From Lytechinus pictus (taxonomy: Eukaryota; Echinodermata; Echinoidea; Temnopleuroida; Toxopneustidae): DNA of 64,000 nucleotides. The notes under the pieces were generated by a model, which ran no database searches, was not told the DNA's origin, and saw only the letters and a list, made by a program, of their open reading frames with translations. The position numbers and the translations under genes were made by a program. Positions 45,202-56,225 of this stretch are shown here, one piece after another (position 1 is the first letter of the stretch; each line of letters opens with the position of its first letter). The stretch lies in NCBI RefSeq assembly GCF_037042905.1, contig NC_087261.1:20537117-20601116 (forward strand), given 5' to 3'.

Positions 45202-46167
45202 AGGATGTGATGGTTGCTATGGGTGATATTATGTGGTAAACGATGTTAGGATGAACATGTATTTGCCAGCGTTACATCGTATAGCTGGCAAATGTTGTTT
45301 ATACGGCAATAAGTGGTGAACACTAATTGTGCTCCAGCATGCGTGACGGAATTATTCAATTCCGTTGCGTCGAAGGTGTTTCATTTGAATATGAAAAGAG
45401 GGGATGCGAGATAAGGGTGTGGTGTTGTAGGGGAAGTCATTCTAGCTTTCCAAGGACCGCACACTAGCACGTTTTTTAATATGGAGTTCTTTTTAAAGAG
45501 TGAATTAAAAAATGATAATTGGTAGGAGACGTTGTTGCATCAAAGTTTAAGTTGCGGTGGCCATAGGGTCTTTTCAGAGTTTAGTGCTGATTCAGTTTTA
45601 TCTCTGTTTTTTTAAACCCGGGCATAATTAGGGTTAGGGCATAACAGTTTAATTAGTTATGACTTCACATGATTAATGTTAAGAGGTATAAAAACATTAT
45701 GTATGTATGATTCTCAGACAGAATTTGTTAGAAGTTGTTTTCATACTTTGAAAAATGAAAGTGTTGATAATTTATGTGAAATAAATGCTGTATCTACGTG
45801 CTAGTAGCTCGGCAGGCTATATCCCAAAATAGTGTATATTTTGTTATTTTGTCAGAGTGACATCTGGATGTGATGGTTACTATGGGTGATATTATGTGGT
45901 AAACGATGTTAGGATGAACTGTTTTCTCTGTTTGTATTATGGGTTGTGATAATCTTTGTTAAAAAAATGTTTATCATAACGTATAATATTTCATTTGTTA
46001 TATTGCTGTATATATGTATTTTACTTTATTATATATGTTTTCTTTATTACCCTTGTACATGTATGTATGAAAAATGTGATATTATCTGAATAAAGGCTAA
46101 AAAGCATTAAAAAAAAAACTAAAAAAAACTAGTGATCGCGCTCACTAGACCCCGGAGTCATGTACTT

Positions 46168-46203
46168 GAGAACCGGTATATTCAGCATGGTATGGTTGTA
46201 GGC
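46168..46203 (-). pseudogene. 5S rRNA, 5' end only
   Basis: The complement matches the first 36 nt of the intact 5S genes (one substitution in GCCTACAACC). The array is cut at 46168 by unrelated sequence on its left. Confidence 0.85.
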
Positions 46204-46665
46204 TCTTGCTCAATGAAGCTATTTAAAGGGAGACTTTGACGTCATCATCTATTTAATCCCTGTAAGTAATAATATTGGTTTATTGATGTCTTGAGTCATT
46301 CCACCGATCTTTCATTGGGTTTTTTTCAGTTTCCATCGGATGCCTACCTACGAGAATTTGGAGATGTTGTCGTGTTTTTTTTCTTGGATGCGCACCTGTG
46401 TGTGACGCAACAATTCACATGATGGTGTAGGCCTTGAACTGCGCGCCTCGTCTCTTGGAGACCCTGTGCTTGCAAACAAACGACTTTCATCATTGCCTTG
46501 AATGTCGGACATCAAGCGAAAAGTTTATTCCTGCTCTATTAAAAAGGGTGACGAAGGAGACGAAAAAGACAACAAAAAGAGACAAAAGTGATACTATAAG
46601 GAAAACAAATACCAACGACTTAAAATGAAGAAATGAATAAAGGGGCATTTCATGAAGCAAAAAAT

Positions 46666-46783
46666 GCCTACAACACCCGGTATTCCCAGGCGGTCTCCCA
46701 TCCAAGTACTAACCGAGCCCTATGCTGCTTGACTTCGGTGATCGGACGAGAACCGGTATATTCAGCATGGTATGGTCGTAGGC
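46666..46783 (-). rRNA. 5S ribosomal RNA gene, unit 1
   Basis: On the minus strand the gene begins GCCTACGACCATACC and ends GGGTGTTGTAGGC, 118 nt. It includes AAGCAGCATAGGGCTCGG and GGATGGGAGACCGCC, which form the internal control region bound by TFIIIA, the pol III initiation factor. A T-run (complement of A6 at 46659-46664) directly after the 3' end is a pol III terminator. Its sequence is uninterrupted and matches animal, apparently echinoid, 5S. It lies in a tandem array of 588-bp units with the spacer extending to 47253. Confidence 0.97.
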
Positions 46784-47253
46784 TCTTGCTCCATCAAAGT
46801 CAAGCTATTTGAAGGGATACTATGACGTCATCATCTATTTAATCCCTGTCAGTAATAATATTGGTTTCTTGATGTCTTCAGTCATTCCACCGATCTTTCA
46901 TTGGGTTTGTTTCAGTTTCCATCGGATGCCTACCTACGAGAATTTGGAGATATTGTCGTGTTTTTTTTTTCTTGGATGCGCACCTGTGTGTGACGCAACA
47001 ATTCACATGATGGTGTAGGCCTTGAACTGCGCGCCTCGTCTCTTGGAGACCCTGTGCTTGCAAACAAACGACTTTCATCATTGCCTTGAATGTCGGACAT
47101 CAAGCGAAAAGTTTATTCCTGCTCTATTAAAAAGGGTGACGAAGGAGACGAAAAAGACAACAAAAAGAGACAAAAGTGATACTATAAGGAAAACAAATAC
47201 CAACGACTTAAAATGAAGAAATGAATAAAGGGGCATTTCATGAAGCAAAAAAT
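46784..47253. other. 5S intergenic spacer (470 bp)
   Basis: Identical in layout in each unit. It has a TGACGTCA (CRE-like) site about 40 bp upstream of the 5S start in the minus-strand sense, and A/T-rich sequence nearer the start. Short open frames in it recur only because the unit repeats. The other spacers are 46204-46665 and 47372-47841. Confidence 0.9.
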
Positions 47254-47371
47254 GCCTACAACACCCGGTATTCCCAGGCGGTCTCCCATCCAAGTACTAA
47301 CCGAGCCCTATGCTGCTTGACTTCGGTGATCGGACGAGAACCGGTATATTCAGCATGGTATGGTCGTAGGC
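47254..47371 (-). rRNA. 5S ribosomal RNA gene, unit 2
   Basis: Identical to unit 1 over the 118 nt as read by eye, with the same T-run terminator. The 588-bp spacing from unit 1 is exact. Confidence 0.97.
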
Positions 47372-47841
47372 TCTTGCTCCATCAAAGTCAAGCTATTTGA
47401 AGGGATACTATGACGTCATCATCTATTTAATCCCTGTCAGTAATAATATTGGTTTATTGATGTCTTCAGTCATTCCACCCATCTTTCATTTGGTTTGTTT
47501 CAGTTTCCATCGGATGCCTACCTACGAGAATTTGGAGATATTGTCGTGTTTTTTTTTTCTTGGATGCGCACCTGTGTGTGACGCAACAATTCACATGATG
47601 GTGTAGGCCTTGAACTGCGCGCCTCGTCTCTTGGAGACCCTGTGCTTGCAAACAAACGACTTTCATCATTGCCTTGAATGTCGGACATCAAGCGAAAAGT
47701 TTATTCCTGCTCTATTAAAAAGGGTGACGAAGGAGACGAAAAAGACAACAAAAAGAGACAAAAGTGATACTATAAGGAAAACAAATACCAACGACTTAAA
47801 ATGAAGAAATTAATAAAGGGGCATTTCTTGAAGCAAAAAAT

Positions 47842-47863
47842 GCCTACAACACCCGGTATTCCC
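47842..47863 (-). pseudogene. 5S rRNA unit 3, 3' part (22 nt), left of the insertion
   Basis: The complement is the last 22 nt of 5S, ending at ATTCCC (47858-47863), where the transposon begins. It sits exactly 588 bp after unit 2. The rest of this gene is at 56447-56542. Confidence 0.95.
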
Positions 47864-47880
47864 AGACAGTTACTCTCCCG

Positions 47881-48051
47881 AGTACTAGAGAATCGGTCGA
47901 CCGACCAATGAGAATGTTTCGTTGACCGGTCGACCGTCGAATCAGAAGCCACTGTTGACTGCAGTTGACTGACTCTTGCCAGGTCGACCGACCAATCCAG
48001 TGACTGCTTGTTCATGACGTCACTATATCGGTCTTTTCTGCTGTGATTTCG
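47881..48051 (+). promoter_or_regulatory. Promoter and non-coding exon 1 of the copy E gene
   Basis: GGTCGACCGACCAAT occurs twice (CCAAT at 47905 and 47992), with a further GGTCGACCG palindrome between. A TGACGTCA site is at 48015. The sequence meets a good donor, TTTCG|GTAAGT, at 48052, so a 5'-UTR exon is likely here. Its start site is not visible. The ATG at 48014 runs into TGA after ten codons, so translation probably starts in exon 2. Confidence 0.5.
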
Positions 48052-48531
48052 GTAAGTCAAACTTTGTTTTTTCGCGCTGAAATGACTATTTAAGGCATAT
48101 TGTTATTGTTTAATGTATGGAATACGTGTCAAAATATATGTGCGTATCATCTTTGGTTATGATTTGAATAAAATCGATGAAAAATGTGAGTTTTGTGGTC
48201 ATTTTCGATCAATAAGTTTATAGTCCAGTCCCACACATATGCAATTTTGTTGGTAATTCAACACTTGTCCGAAATAATATATAACGACAGCGATTCTCAC
48301 CTTCATAATCATGATTTTTCCTTAAGATCACAAGACTACATTGTGATTATAATTTTTTTTGTATGCCTTTTAAATGTTTTTTTTTTTTTTTTGCTTTTTG
48401 TTATCAATATTGAATTTCAAGGTTTATCGAACACTGATTGTGCTGTTGAATAATGTTCGCTAGACTTGAGACTAAAGCTGAAATAATTTCTTTTTCTCTT
48501 ATCTAATTTCTTGAACCAGATATGGGTCATC

Positions 48532-51500
48532 ATGGTTCTTCACGAGTGTCCCGACTGTGGAATGAAGTTTGGGGTGCGCTCCAACCTCACGCGACACCGG
48601 AAGACACACGAGGAGAAGGCATACAAGTGTGATGTCTGCGGGAAAACCTTCACCTTGAAGCAGGGCCTGGACCGCCACCTTAAGCAGCACACCTACCCAC
48701 AGATCCCCATCCACATGAGCCGTGATGGTAAACCGGAGGCCCAGCTACGGAATACCACAGAGGGTGATCTTGTTTGGAAGCTCCCCGACGATGCCAAAGT
48801 GTGCGAGGATCTGTGGTCCGATCCGGTGAAGGCTGAGCTTGAGGCCAAGAAATCCAGGCAGGATCTATGGAGGGCGAAGATCGTCATCACGTTTGGAAAG
48901 TTCAAAGGCCAAACTTTCCACTGGCTTTTAGAGCATGGCGTTGGATATGTCGTGTGGCTACTGGACCGGTTTCTTTTGGAGGGAGAGATGAATCCTTCAC
49001 TGAGATGGCAGAAGGAGCAGCTACATGAGCTTGTCAAGTGTTTTCCACTTGTTATGACAGAGCTAGAAAAGCGTCAATCGGTGAGACATTGATTGTACAT
49101 CGGAGCAATGAAAGATTAGAAATTTAATTCAACTATACCTACAGTATAGATATTATTCAGTCACTTTCAATGTAAATCTTCATTATAATTCTAAATTTTA
49201 AAATATATATTTACATTTGTGAAGCCATTTAATAGAAACATTTAATCTTCAAAATCCTTGTTTTCTTTCTTGAAATGATTCATTTTATTCGCGTGTTTGT
49301 GTTATTCTATTACTCAGAAGCATGCAAAGAAGGAGGTCAAGGACCTGGATTTTGATGAGGAATACGTGCACGACGCAGAGCTTCTGGCCTTGTTCGACGG
49401 TTCCATTCAGGAGTCCCAGCTGTCAGTGACGGTGGACACCAAGCTGCTGGCGGCCGACAAGATCAGCGCCCCGTCCACTATCTCGACGCCACCGCCGGAC
49501 ATCTCTTCAAGTACGGCGCCAGAAGACGGATCGATGGAGGGATGGCAGAAGACGTGGGAACACCCGCCCATCAATGCCCAACCCATGCATCCCCCGAACG
49601 TCCCATGGGCCAAGAGCGACGGGCTGTACGGCCTATTCCAGAGGTCTCCCTCCGGGTCCAGGGTCTTCAAGGCCCAGATGGAGTTTGTCCCTCCCCCTGT
49701 CCCGACGTCTGTGAAGTCGACGATTCCACCGATGGCCTCGTTCTTCACCACAAAGATCTTCTTTTGGCGGCCGGTTGGTGTCCTCGACATGAAGATTCGG
49801 TGCCCCAACTCCAAATGCCCTGCTCCAGCTGATACTTTTCTCGCCAAAAGTGGCTTCGCTTCCATTGCTAGACAGGTAAGGTGATGTTACGGTGATATTC
49901 TTAGATGATGTAATGATTTTTATCGCAGAAAAAGAAACATTGAATGCTCAGAAGGATATGCATTTATTAATTAAAGGGGAAGTCTAGGCTGAAAATAACT
50001 TGATTGTAAAAAATGTAGAAAAAATAATGGAAAGATTTTGGTGAAGGTTCCACGAAAATTCGTCGAATAATAAAAAAGTTATGAATATTTCAAGTTTTGA
50101 TTTTGTGACGTCACATGCGAGCAGCTCTTGTACATACTATGGTAAGAAATAAGTAAAATGCCATTTTCTCAGAAAATTCAAATTATTTTTATCTGAGCAT
50201 TTGATATATCCTCAGAAATATAATTTTTACTAGTTTTTGAGGAGAAAATATAAGTTTTTATCATGGATCATGAAAAAGATTCGAATTTATTGATTATTTA
50301 TTACATGACCTATGGAGCAGCTGCTCGCATGTGACGTCACAATTCCAAAATTTTAAATATCCATAACTTTTTTATTATTTGATGGATTTTCGTCGAACCT
50401 TGACCAATATTTTTCTTTGTTTTTTCTACATTTTTTAAAATCAAGTTATTTTCAGCCTGGACTTCCCTTTAAAGGAAAAACATGTCATATGAAATGTACC
50501 GTAGCAGAGTACTGGACATATGAGAGATTAAACAGTTGGACATTTCTGTCTTCCTTTTCTGCAGGTGTGCGGGATGAGTGGATATTACACCCTCCTTACG
50601 GAGAGGCTCCAGTGCTTCCACTGCATGAAGGAGCGGCAGGCGAGTGGAAGCGAGCTGCAATACCGATGGAATGCTTCCAGTCCAAGCATCCTGGCCAATC
50701 TCCCCCCTTCGGTCTCGAGCCTCTTCCCGGCTGTCATCTGCGGCAAGCGAGCCATCGACAGAGACGTAGTCAGCATCCTGGACGATCGCCTGAATTCTGT
50801 TTCGATGAGCAAGCTTGCCCGCATATTGTCCCAGAACCATGCCACGTCCTATGCCCAGAGGAGGGACCTCTACCAGACGGTGCTGATGAACGCGTCAGAA
50901 GGTCATGGTTCAGGTCAGCAGGGAATCCTGCCCTTCATCAAGTCCACCTACACCCTGCCCATTCCCCAGACGCCTCTCCCTTCTGCTCGGGTCCTGAGAC
51001 GAGCCCAGCTCATCCTGGAAATGGGAAAGATGCCAGTATACCGGGCTTCACTTCTCAGCCACACTGGAGAAATCCTTTGTATTGACGGCACAAAGCAGGT
51101 ATTTTAAATTCTCTATCTCTCTTGAATTGTCAACAAAATGGGATAAAAAAATGAGCAGCTACAGTGAATGGAATAGAACATAAATGATTAATGAAATGGG
51201 GATGTAATGCTTAAAAAATGCTGGAATAGATCAATGAATGGCTATTTTTACTATTTTCCAATAATTAACAACAACCAAAATGTGCGCAAAATATTGTTAA
51301 TAGTTTGATTGTCATTTACAAAATCGCGATATTGTTTTTTTTCTCTATTTTCTGCACAGATTCTGAAGAAGGTATACGGAGATGGCCAGGGCACGATGCA
51401 GTACTTGACCAGCGTGCTAAACGAGTGGGGACAATTCCTCACGTCGGTGGTGACAGCCTCCGAGTCCCAAGAGGCCTATACCAGGATGGCACGGGGGCTA

Positions 51501-54500
51501 ATATCCAGATTCGCCAGGGCCAACGCTCCTGCTCCGAAGATCCTATACACGGACAGTAACTGTTGTAGGTGAGTTGAGTTTCCAAGTCTCGTTAGTCACC
51601 TTTTAATATTCAAAAGCAAATAGCAATGCATAGATTAGACGAGTATGCAAAAATAGATGTTGTAAAACGATTTTTTCTCTTTTTTTGTTTCAGGGATGGT
51701 GGAGCCTCGTGGCTCGAGACGCTCTTTTCTGAGTGGACTCAGGAGGGAATGGTCATCCGCCTCGATGTACGCCACTGGCTTCATCGATGGGACGCCGTGG
51801 TAGTCAAGCAGACACACTCGAAGTACGGCAGTTTTATGAGCGCCATGGCCAGGGCCATCATGGCATACAGTGAGGCCGATATGGGGAAATTGACGGCCGC
51901 CATCCGGAAGGGCAACGAGGCTCTGTATGCAGCCTACACGGACGGGCAGATGGTGAGGTTCGTGACTCGCAGCCAGCTGAAGGCCTATGTCCGCCGTGTC
52001 ACCCGTGGCGTTGAGGTGAGATACTTTGTTTGATTTTTTCAAATTATAATAGAATAAAACATGGAAAAGGAACATGGAATTACTATACACCAACAAGTAA
52101 GTAAATAATCTGAATGTGACAAAATCTGATGCCTTTTATTTTCAGGATGCTGCAGAGTAGTTCATGAGTTTACGATAGAAATAATTAGAATTATTGTTCT
52201 TATTTCAACCTTTTCATTCTTATCAGGAATCTGCCCTTGCCATCGAGGCAATCCTGGACGAGTTCAAAGGTGATGCGGGCCTGGACGTGGATGGTATCCA
52301 CCTATTCAAGTCGTCGGAGGCCGTGGACGACCATTGGGCGGTCGCCAGCAAACACCTCGGGTGTATGCAGGTGAGGATTCAACATGTGTTCTTTTTTTTT
52401 ATTGCTTATTTAGGTAATCAGTTCAGATGATTGATTGATCTTTTAGGCAATATTAAAGATGCCCATTGAAAAGAAAAATATCTTTATTTTATTTTACAAA
52501 GGCAAAATTAAATTATAATATTGCGAAAATTCATGATGTCTCATTACAGGATCCACCGGGCGTTCCCCTGTACGTTTCTACCGGGACGGCGACCATCAAT
52601 GGCGTCAAGCTAAACAAATACAGGTGCCGTAGAGGGAGCAACGCTCTTGAGGGACTGCACTCCCACTTGGTCAATTGTATCCCCTCCAAGAGGTGTGGGA
52701 TCATGCCTTTCCAGGTTAGTATTTTCACGTAATATCATATTCAAATAGGGAGAGAGAAGGAAACTAGAATCTGGAGAGACTCCTTTATAGTTTTAATTAA
52801 CTCAATATTTTCATTCTCATTTTTGTTATTTATTCATGCAGGTTTCACTGGTTGCCTTCATGGTTCAGTGGAATCAGAGGATGGAAGGCAGGAAGACAGA
52901 AGGCCCTACCCGTTCAGCAATCACTGACCCGTGCCTCATCCAGAGGCTGAACCAGCATGCGGAAGTGCTCTTTGGAAAGGACCATCTGTTCGACCCCAAC
53001 TTCATCGCACCCATGCCTGCCAACACAGATGAGGGACAGGAGGAGGAGCTTATCGGGGTGGAGTATGTGTACTGCCAATGCACAGATTTCACCGCCAAAG
53101 AGTACTACGTTCGTCGTGGTGAGATAAAATTCTAATTTTATGCTCATCTTCGGTTGAATCTTATCTAATATGATCTTTATACTTTGTGTGATGTTTATTG
53201 AATGTTGATTCATAGTCATTTCAACATAACATGTTAAACAATAATTTGACAAAAGTAGTATGGATTATTATCTTAGAGTATATTAATTAATATGTACCTT
53301 TGTTGAATGTATTGAATCGTTATTTTTTTTTTCTTTTTTTTTTCATTTCAAACAAAATAATGCAGTTGAGGAGGAACAGGCCAAGGAGGAGGACGAATCA
53401 GCCGATGATAAGGGCAACGAAGAGGCATTGGATGAAGACGGCAATGACGACAATGACGAGGGGATTGAGAGAGACGCAGAGCAGCAGGATCCCATTGACG
53501 GCATCAGCGTCAACCATGCTGTCCTGGTCAAGTCTGAGCACCAACCACCTTGTGATACCAATCCAGTGCTGGACGACGTGCTCGCCCCTCGGAAGCACCT
53601 ACATCTCCCTGGCTTCGAGGAGGTAGAGAGGCTGGCTCTCCTGCTAATCCAACTAGCCGACGAGCATCTGATTCCACCTGAACTTCGTCTCCAGATCATC
53701 GCGGCAGCTGCAGCTCTCTCGGACCATGACAAATCTTGTAAATCATTTGTGAAGAGGTATGAGTCCAAATGGGGCCATACACTATTTGGCAGAGTTCATG
53801 GTCCAGAGTCACCACAAACCAGTGCAGCCCAAAAGACAAAGTTCGCGTGGATGAGGTACGCTCAGGCAGCTGCCGTTACCGAGGAGTCGAGGTTGCTGTA
53901 CGTTGTGATCAAAATGTTGAAAAATCGACCCAAGGCCAGCTCCTTGTCATCTCCCACCAAAATTGCATGCCTCGTAAGAGGGCAGTACAAACGCATCGTC
54001 GATCGGGTACGAGATGACAGGAAGCTGGCAGAGGTGCCGATTCCTCTACCGAATATCAATGTTAAGTCCATTACGGCTTTCCTCACCAGGGAAAATAAGA
54101 GGATGAACTTTCTGTCCACAGTTGTTCCCAAGGCTCCCAGTCACCGCCGTGTAATGACGGCCAAGTCCATTCCCGATGCACCATCCCTGCCTTCAACATT
54201 GAGCATGCCTGACAGGGAACAGGTTCAGTACCCGACGGTGCCTTTCGAGACGGGCAACAGGCGTGGACAGAATAGGAAGTTAGACCTCAACACGCCAATT
54301 GATGATCCAATGCAAGCTCATCCATTGCCCACACTTGCAAAGCCAATCTTGCCAAAAGCGCCAATTCTGATGGTAGTTCCATCACAGCCACGTGCGGCAT
54401 CCTTGTCGTTTCAGCCTTCCACATCAGCGCCTTTAAAGGTTACTCTCCCTCCTCCCCCACAGCCCAAAGCCAAGCCTATCATGCCAAACAAATCAAAGAA

Positions 54501-54711
54501 ACCGTGCGCAGCTTGCGGGGTATTCAATTGTGGTGGCGATCGAAAACGGTACATTCCGTCCAAAGACAAGGTGACAAACAGCACTCAGAAGTTATTCACT
54601 TTCTGTCCCCGAACTCGCAAGTCCCTTACTCCAGGGTTCACGGATCGTACCTACGACAGTTACGATCATTTCAAAACTGTCGTGGACTCTGAGCTTGCAA
54701 AGAGAACATGA
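48532..54711 (+). CDS. Intact transposase-like gene: C2H2 - ExoX-C-like - DUF6729-like - DDE core
   Basis: Coding exons: 48520-49080 (ATG at 48532), 49318-49875, 50565-51098, 51360-51568, 51694-52015, 52227-52370, 52550-52714, 52842-53118 and 53366-54711. All joins keep frame, giving about 1,367 residues with no stop. Fingers lie at 6-26 and 33-53. ITFGKFKGQTFHWLLEHGVG (~118-137) resembles the ExoX C-terminal domain. From ~324, FFTTKIFFWRPVG, CPNSKCPAP and CFHCMKE resemble DUF6729. Candidate acidic residues are D612 (ILYTDSNCC), D641 (LDVRHWLHRWD, DxxH with H644) and E806 (SNALEGLHSHL). An acidic run follows at ~921-955, then a Cys-rich C-terminus (CAACGVFNCGGDRKRY, from ~1300). The D612-D641 gap of 28 residues is short for DDE families, so the triad is tentative. 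The fingers may provide target recognition. Probable role: transposition of the surrounding element. The start at 48532 is the first ATG in exon 2. Confidence 0.85.
49971..50472. mobile_element. MITE in intron 3 of the copy E gene
   Basis: Very long inverted arms: TTAAAGGGGAAGTCTAGGCTG at the left and CAGCCTGGACTTCCCTTTAA at the right. Similarity extends over about 150 bp, including 'aaaataacttgatt', 'gtgacgtcacatgcgagcagct' and their complements. It has no ORF. Being inside the transposon intron, it inserted after or travelled with the element. Confidence 0.8.
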
Positions 54712-54782
54712 ATTTCATAATATTCATCAATTGGTGAAATCTGAGGCTGGTTGCACATATGCTTGTATTATTCTTGTTTTGA

Positions 54783-55600
54783 TTATATGTACTTATGCCC
54801 TTTTGTTAGGGAGCTCAGGTAATTTACTTCCTTGCCAGAGATGTTTGATGATACTTGATGCCTTCTTGCGGAGACGTATAGGCTTTTATAATGTTTTACT
54901 TTTTATATGTGCTTATGCCCTTTTGTTAGGGAACTCAGGCCATTAACTTGCCTGCCACTTGATGCCTTGTTGTAGAGACGTAAAGGCTTTTATAATGCAA
55001 TACTTTTTATATGTACTTATGCCTTTTTGCTAGGGTGCTCAGGTAATCTACTTGCCTGCCAGAGATGTTTGATGATACTTGATGCCTTGTTGCAGAGACG
55101 TAAAGTCTGTTATATGGTATCACTATTTATATGTACTTAAACCCTATTGTTAGGGAACTTGCCTGCCAGATATGTTTGATGATACTTGATGCCTTGTTGC
55201 AGAGACGTATAGGCTTTTATAATGTTTTACTTTTTATATGTACTTATGCCCTTTTGTTAGGGAACTCAGGCCATTAACTTGCCTGCCACTTGATGCCTTG
55301 TTGCAGAGATGTATAGGCTTTTATAATGCAATACTGTTTATATGTACTTATGCCCTTTTGCTAGGGTGCTCAGGTAATCTACTTGCCTGCCAGAGATGTT
55401 TGATGATACTTGATGCCTTATTGCAGAGACGTAAAGTCTGTTATATGGTATCACTATTTATATGTACTTAAACCCTATTGTTAGGGAACTTGCCTGCCAG
55501 ATATGTTTGATGATACTTGATGCCTTCTTGTGGAAACGTACAGGCTTTTATAATGTATTACTTTTTATATGTACTTATGCCCTTTTGTAAGGGAATTTGA
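54783..55600. repeat. Tandem array in the 3' region of copy E
   Basis: About eight units of 103-122 bp contain 'ttatatgtacttatgcccttttgttaggga', 'cttgcctgcc', 'tgatgatacttgatgcc' and 'agagacgtataggcttttat'. A higher-order period near 330 bp is visible: 54904, 55233 and 55564 begin alike, as do 55008/55338 and 55128/55457. It starts shortly after the stop codon, so it is either 3' UTR or a structural subterminal array. Confidence 0.85.
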
Positions 55601-55905
55601 TACCATGTTGCAAAGAAATATTGGCTTTGTTGATGTTGAAAGCCACAGTGCCAAAGATCTTTTATTTTATTTGTACATAATGCCTTTCACCGAGGCGATA
55701 GATGATGGTATTTTACGAAAGCATATATTTTGTATGCTTAATTCTTGCTTTTATAAGAGGCCAATTTTATTATGATTATTCATATTATTATTATTCAAAC
55801 AGAACAGAAAAACAAAGAAGAAGAATGAAACTATGTTTATTAAAACATAAAGAACAAGCAATGCATAAAATTCATGTCAGACTTTTTTCTGTCTTTGTGT
55901 GAGAA

Positions 55906-56225
55906 TGAATGTTGCGTATGTTTGTGTGTGTGTTGTATGTTTGTTTGTATGTGTGTGTATATTCATGTGTGTATGTGTGTGTGTAAGCGTGTGTGTTCGT
56001 ATGTTTGTGTATGAATGTACATGTGTCTGGGTGTGTGTGTGTGTGTGTGTGTGTGATTGTATGTGTGTCTGTGTGTATGTGCATGTGTTTGCGTGTGTGT
56101 GTTTCTGTGTGTAAAATTAGACAAACAAAATACAACAAAACAATCAAGTGAACAATAACAAACAATAAAACAAACAAAGACACCAATAAAAACACAAATA
56201 AACAAACAAAAACAAACAAAATTGA
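55906..56225. repeat. (TG)n and (ACAAA)n low-complexity tract
   Basis: A TG-rich microsatellite (55917-56112) is followed by an A/C-rich run of 'acaaacaaaa' to 56225. Long frames on both strands here are by-products of the repeat. Confidence 0.9.

Larger units (their letters stand above)
42687..45918 (+). mobile_element. Tyrosine-recombinase element with A1-ORFs-B1-A2-B2 repeats
   Basis: About 220 bp at 42687-42909 (A1; starts ATGTATTTGCCAGCG) recur at 45257-45477 (A2). About 120 bp at 44866-45256 (B1; interrupted by a MITE) recur at 45802-45918 (B2). B1 abuts A2 directly. Between A1 and B1 are a coiled-coil gag-like ORF and a tyrosine recombinase. Split direct repeats in this order are the hallmark of Ngaro/PAT-type DIRS retroelements. 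A head-to-tail tandem of a complete and an internally deleted copy, as a Crypton might leave, would look similar. No reverse transcriptase or RNase H was seen. 325 bp (45478-45801) lie between A2 and B2. Confidence 0.75.

Noticed and set aside
46434-47804. Three near-identical 64-residue frames and their complements (67-71 residues)
   Set aside because: They recur only because the 5S spacer recurs every 588 bp; no family resemblance and no splice or start context.
46168-47863. Regular repeats as a CRISPR array
   Set aside because: The unit is 588 bp and contains a 5S gene; this is eukaryotic DNA.
47864-47890. The left terminus of copy E as simply diverged 5S sequence
   Set aside because: CTCCCGAGTACTA resembles 5S CTCCCATCCAAGTACTA, but the 5S gene resumes in full at 56447. 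The right terminus carries the inverse GAGTACTA, so it is better read as a terminal repeat. Mimicry of 5S remains possible.
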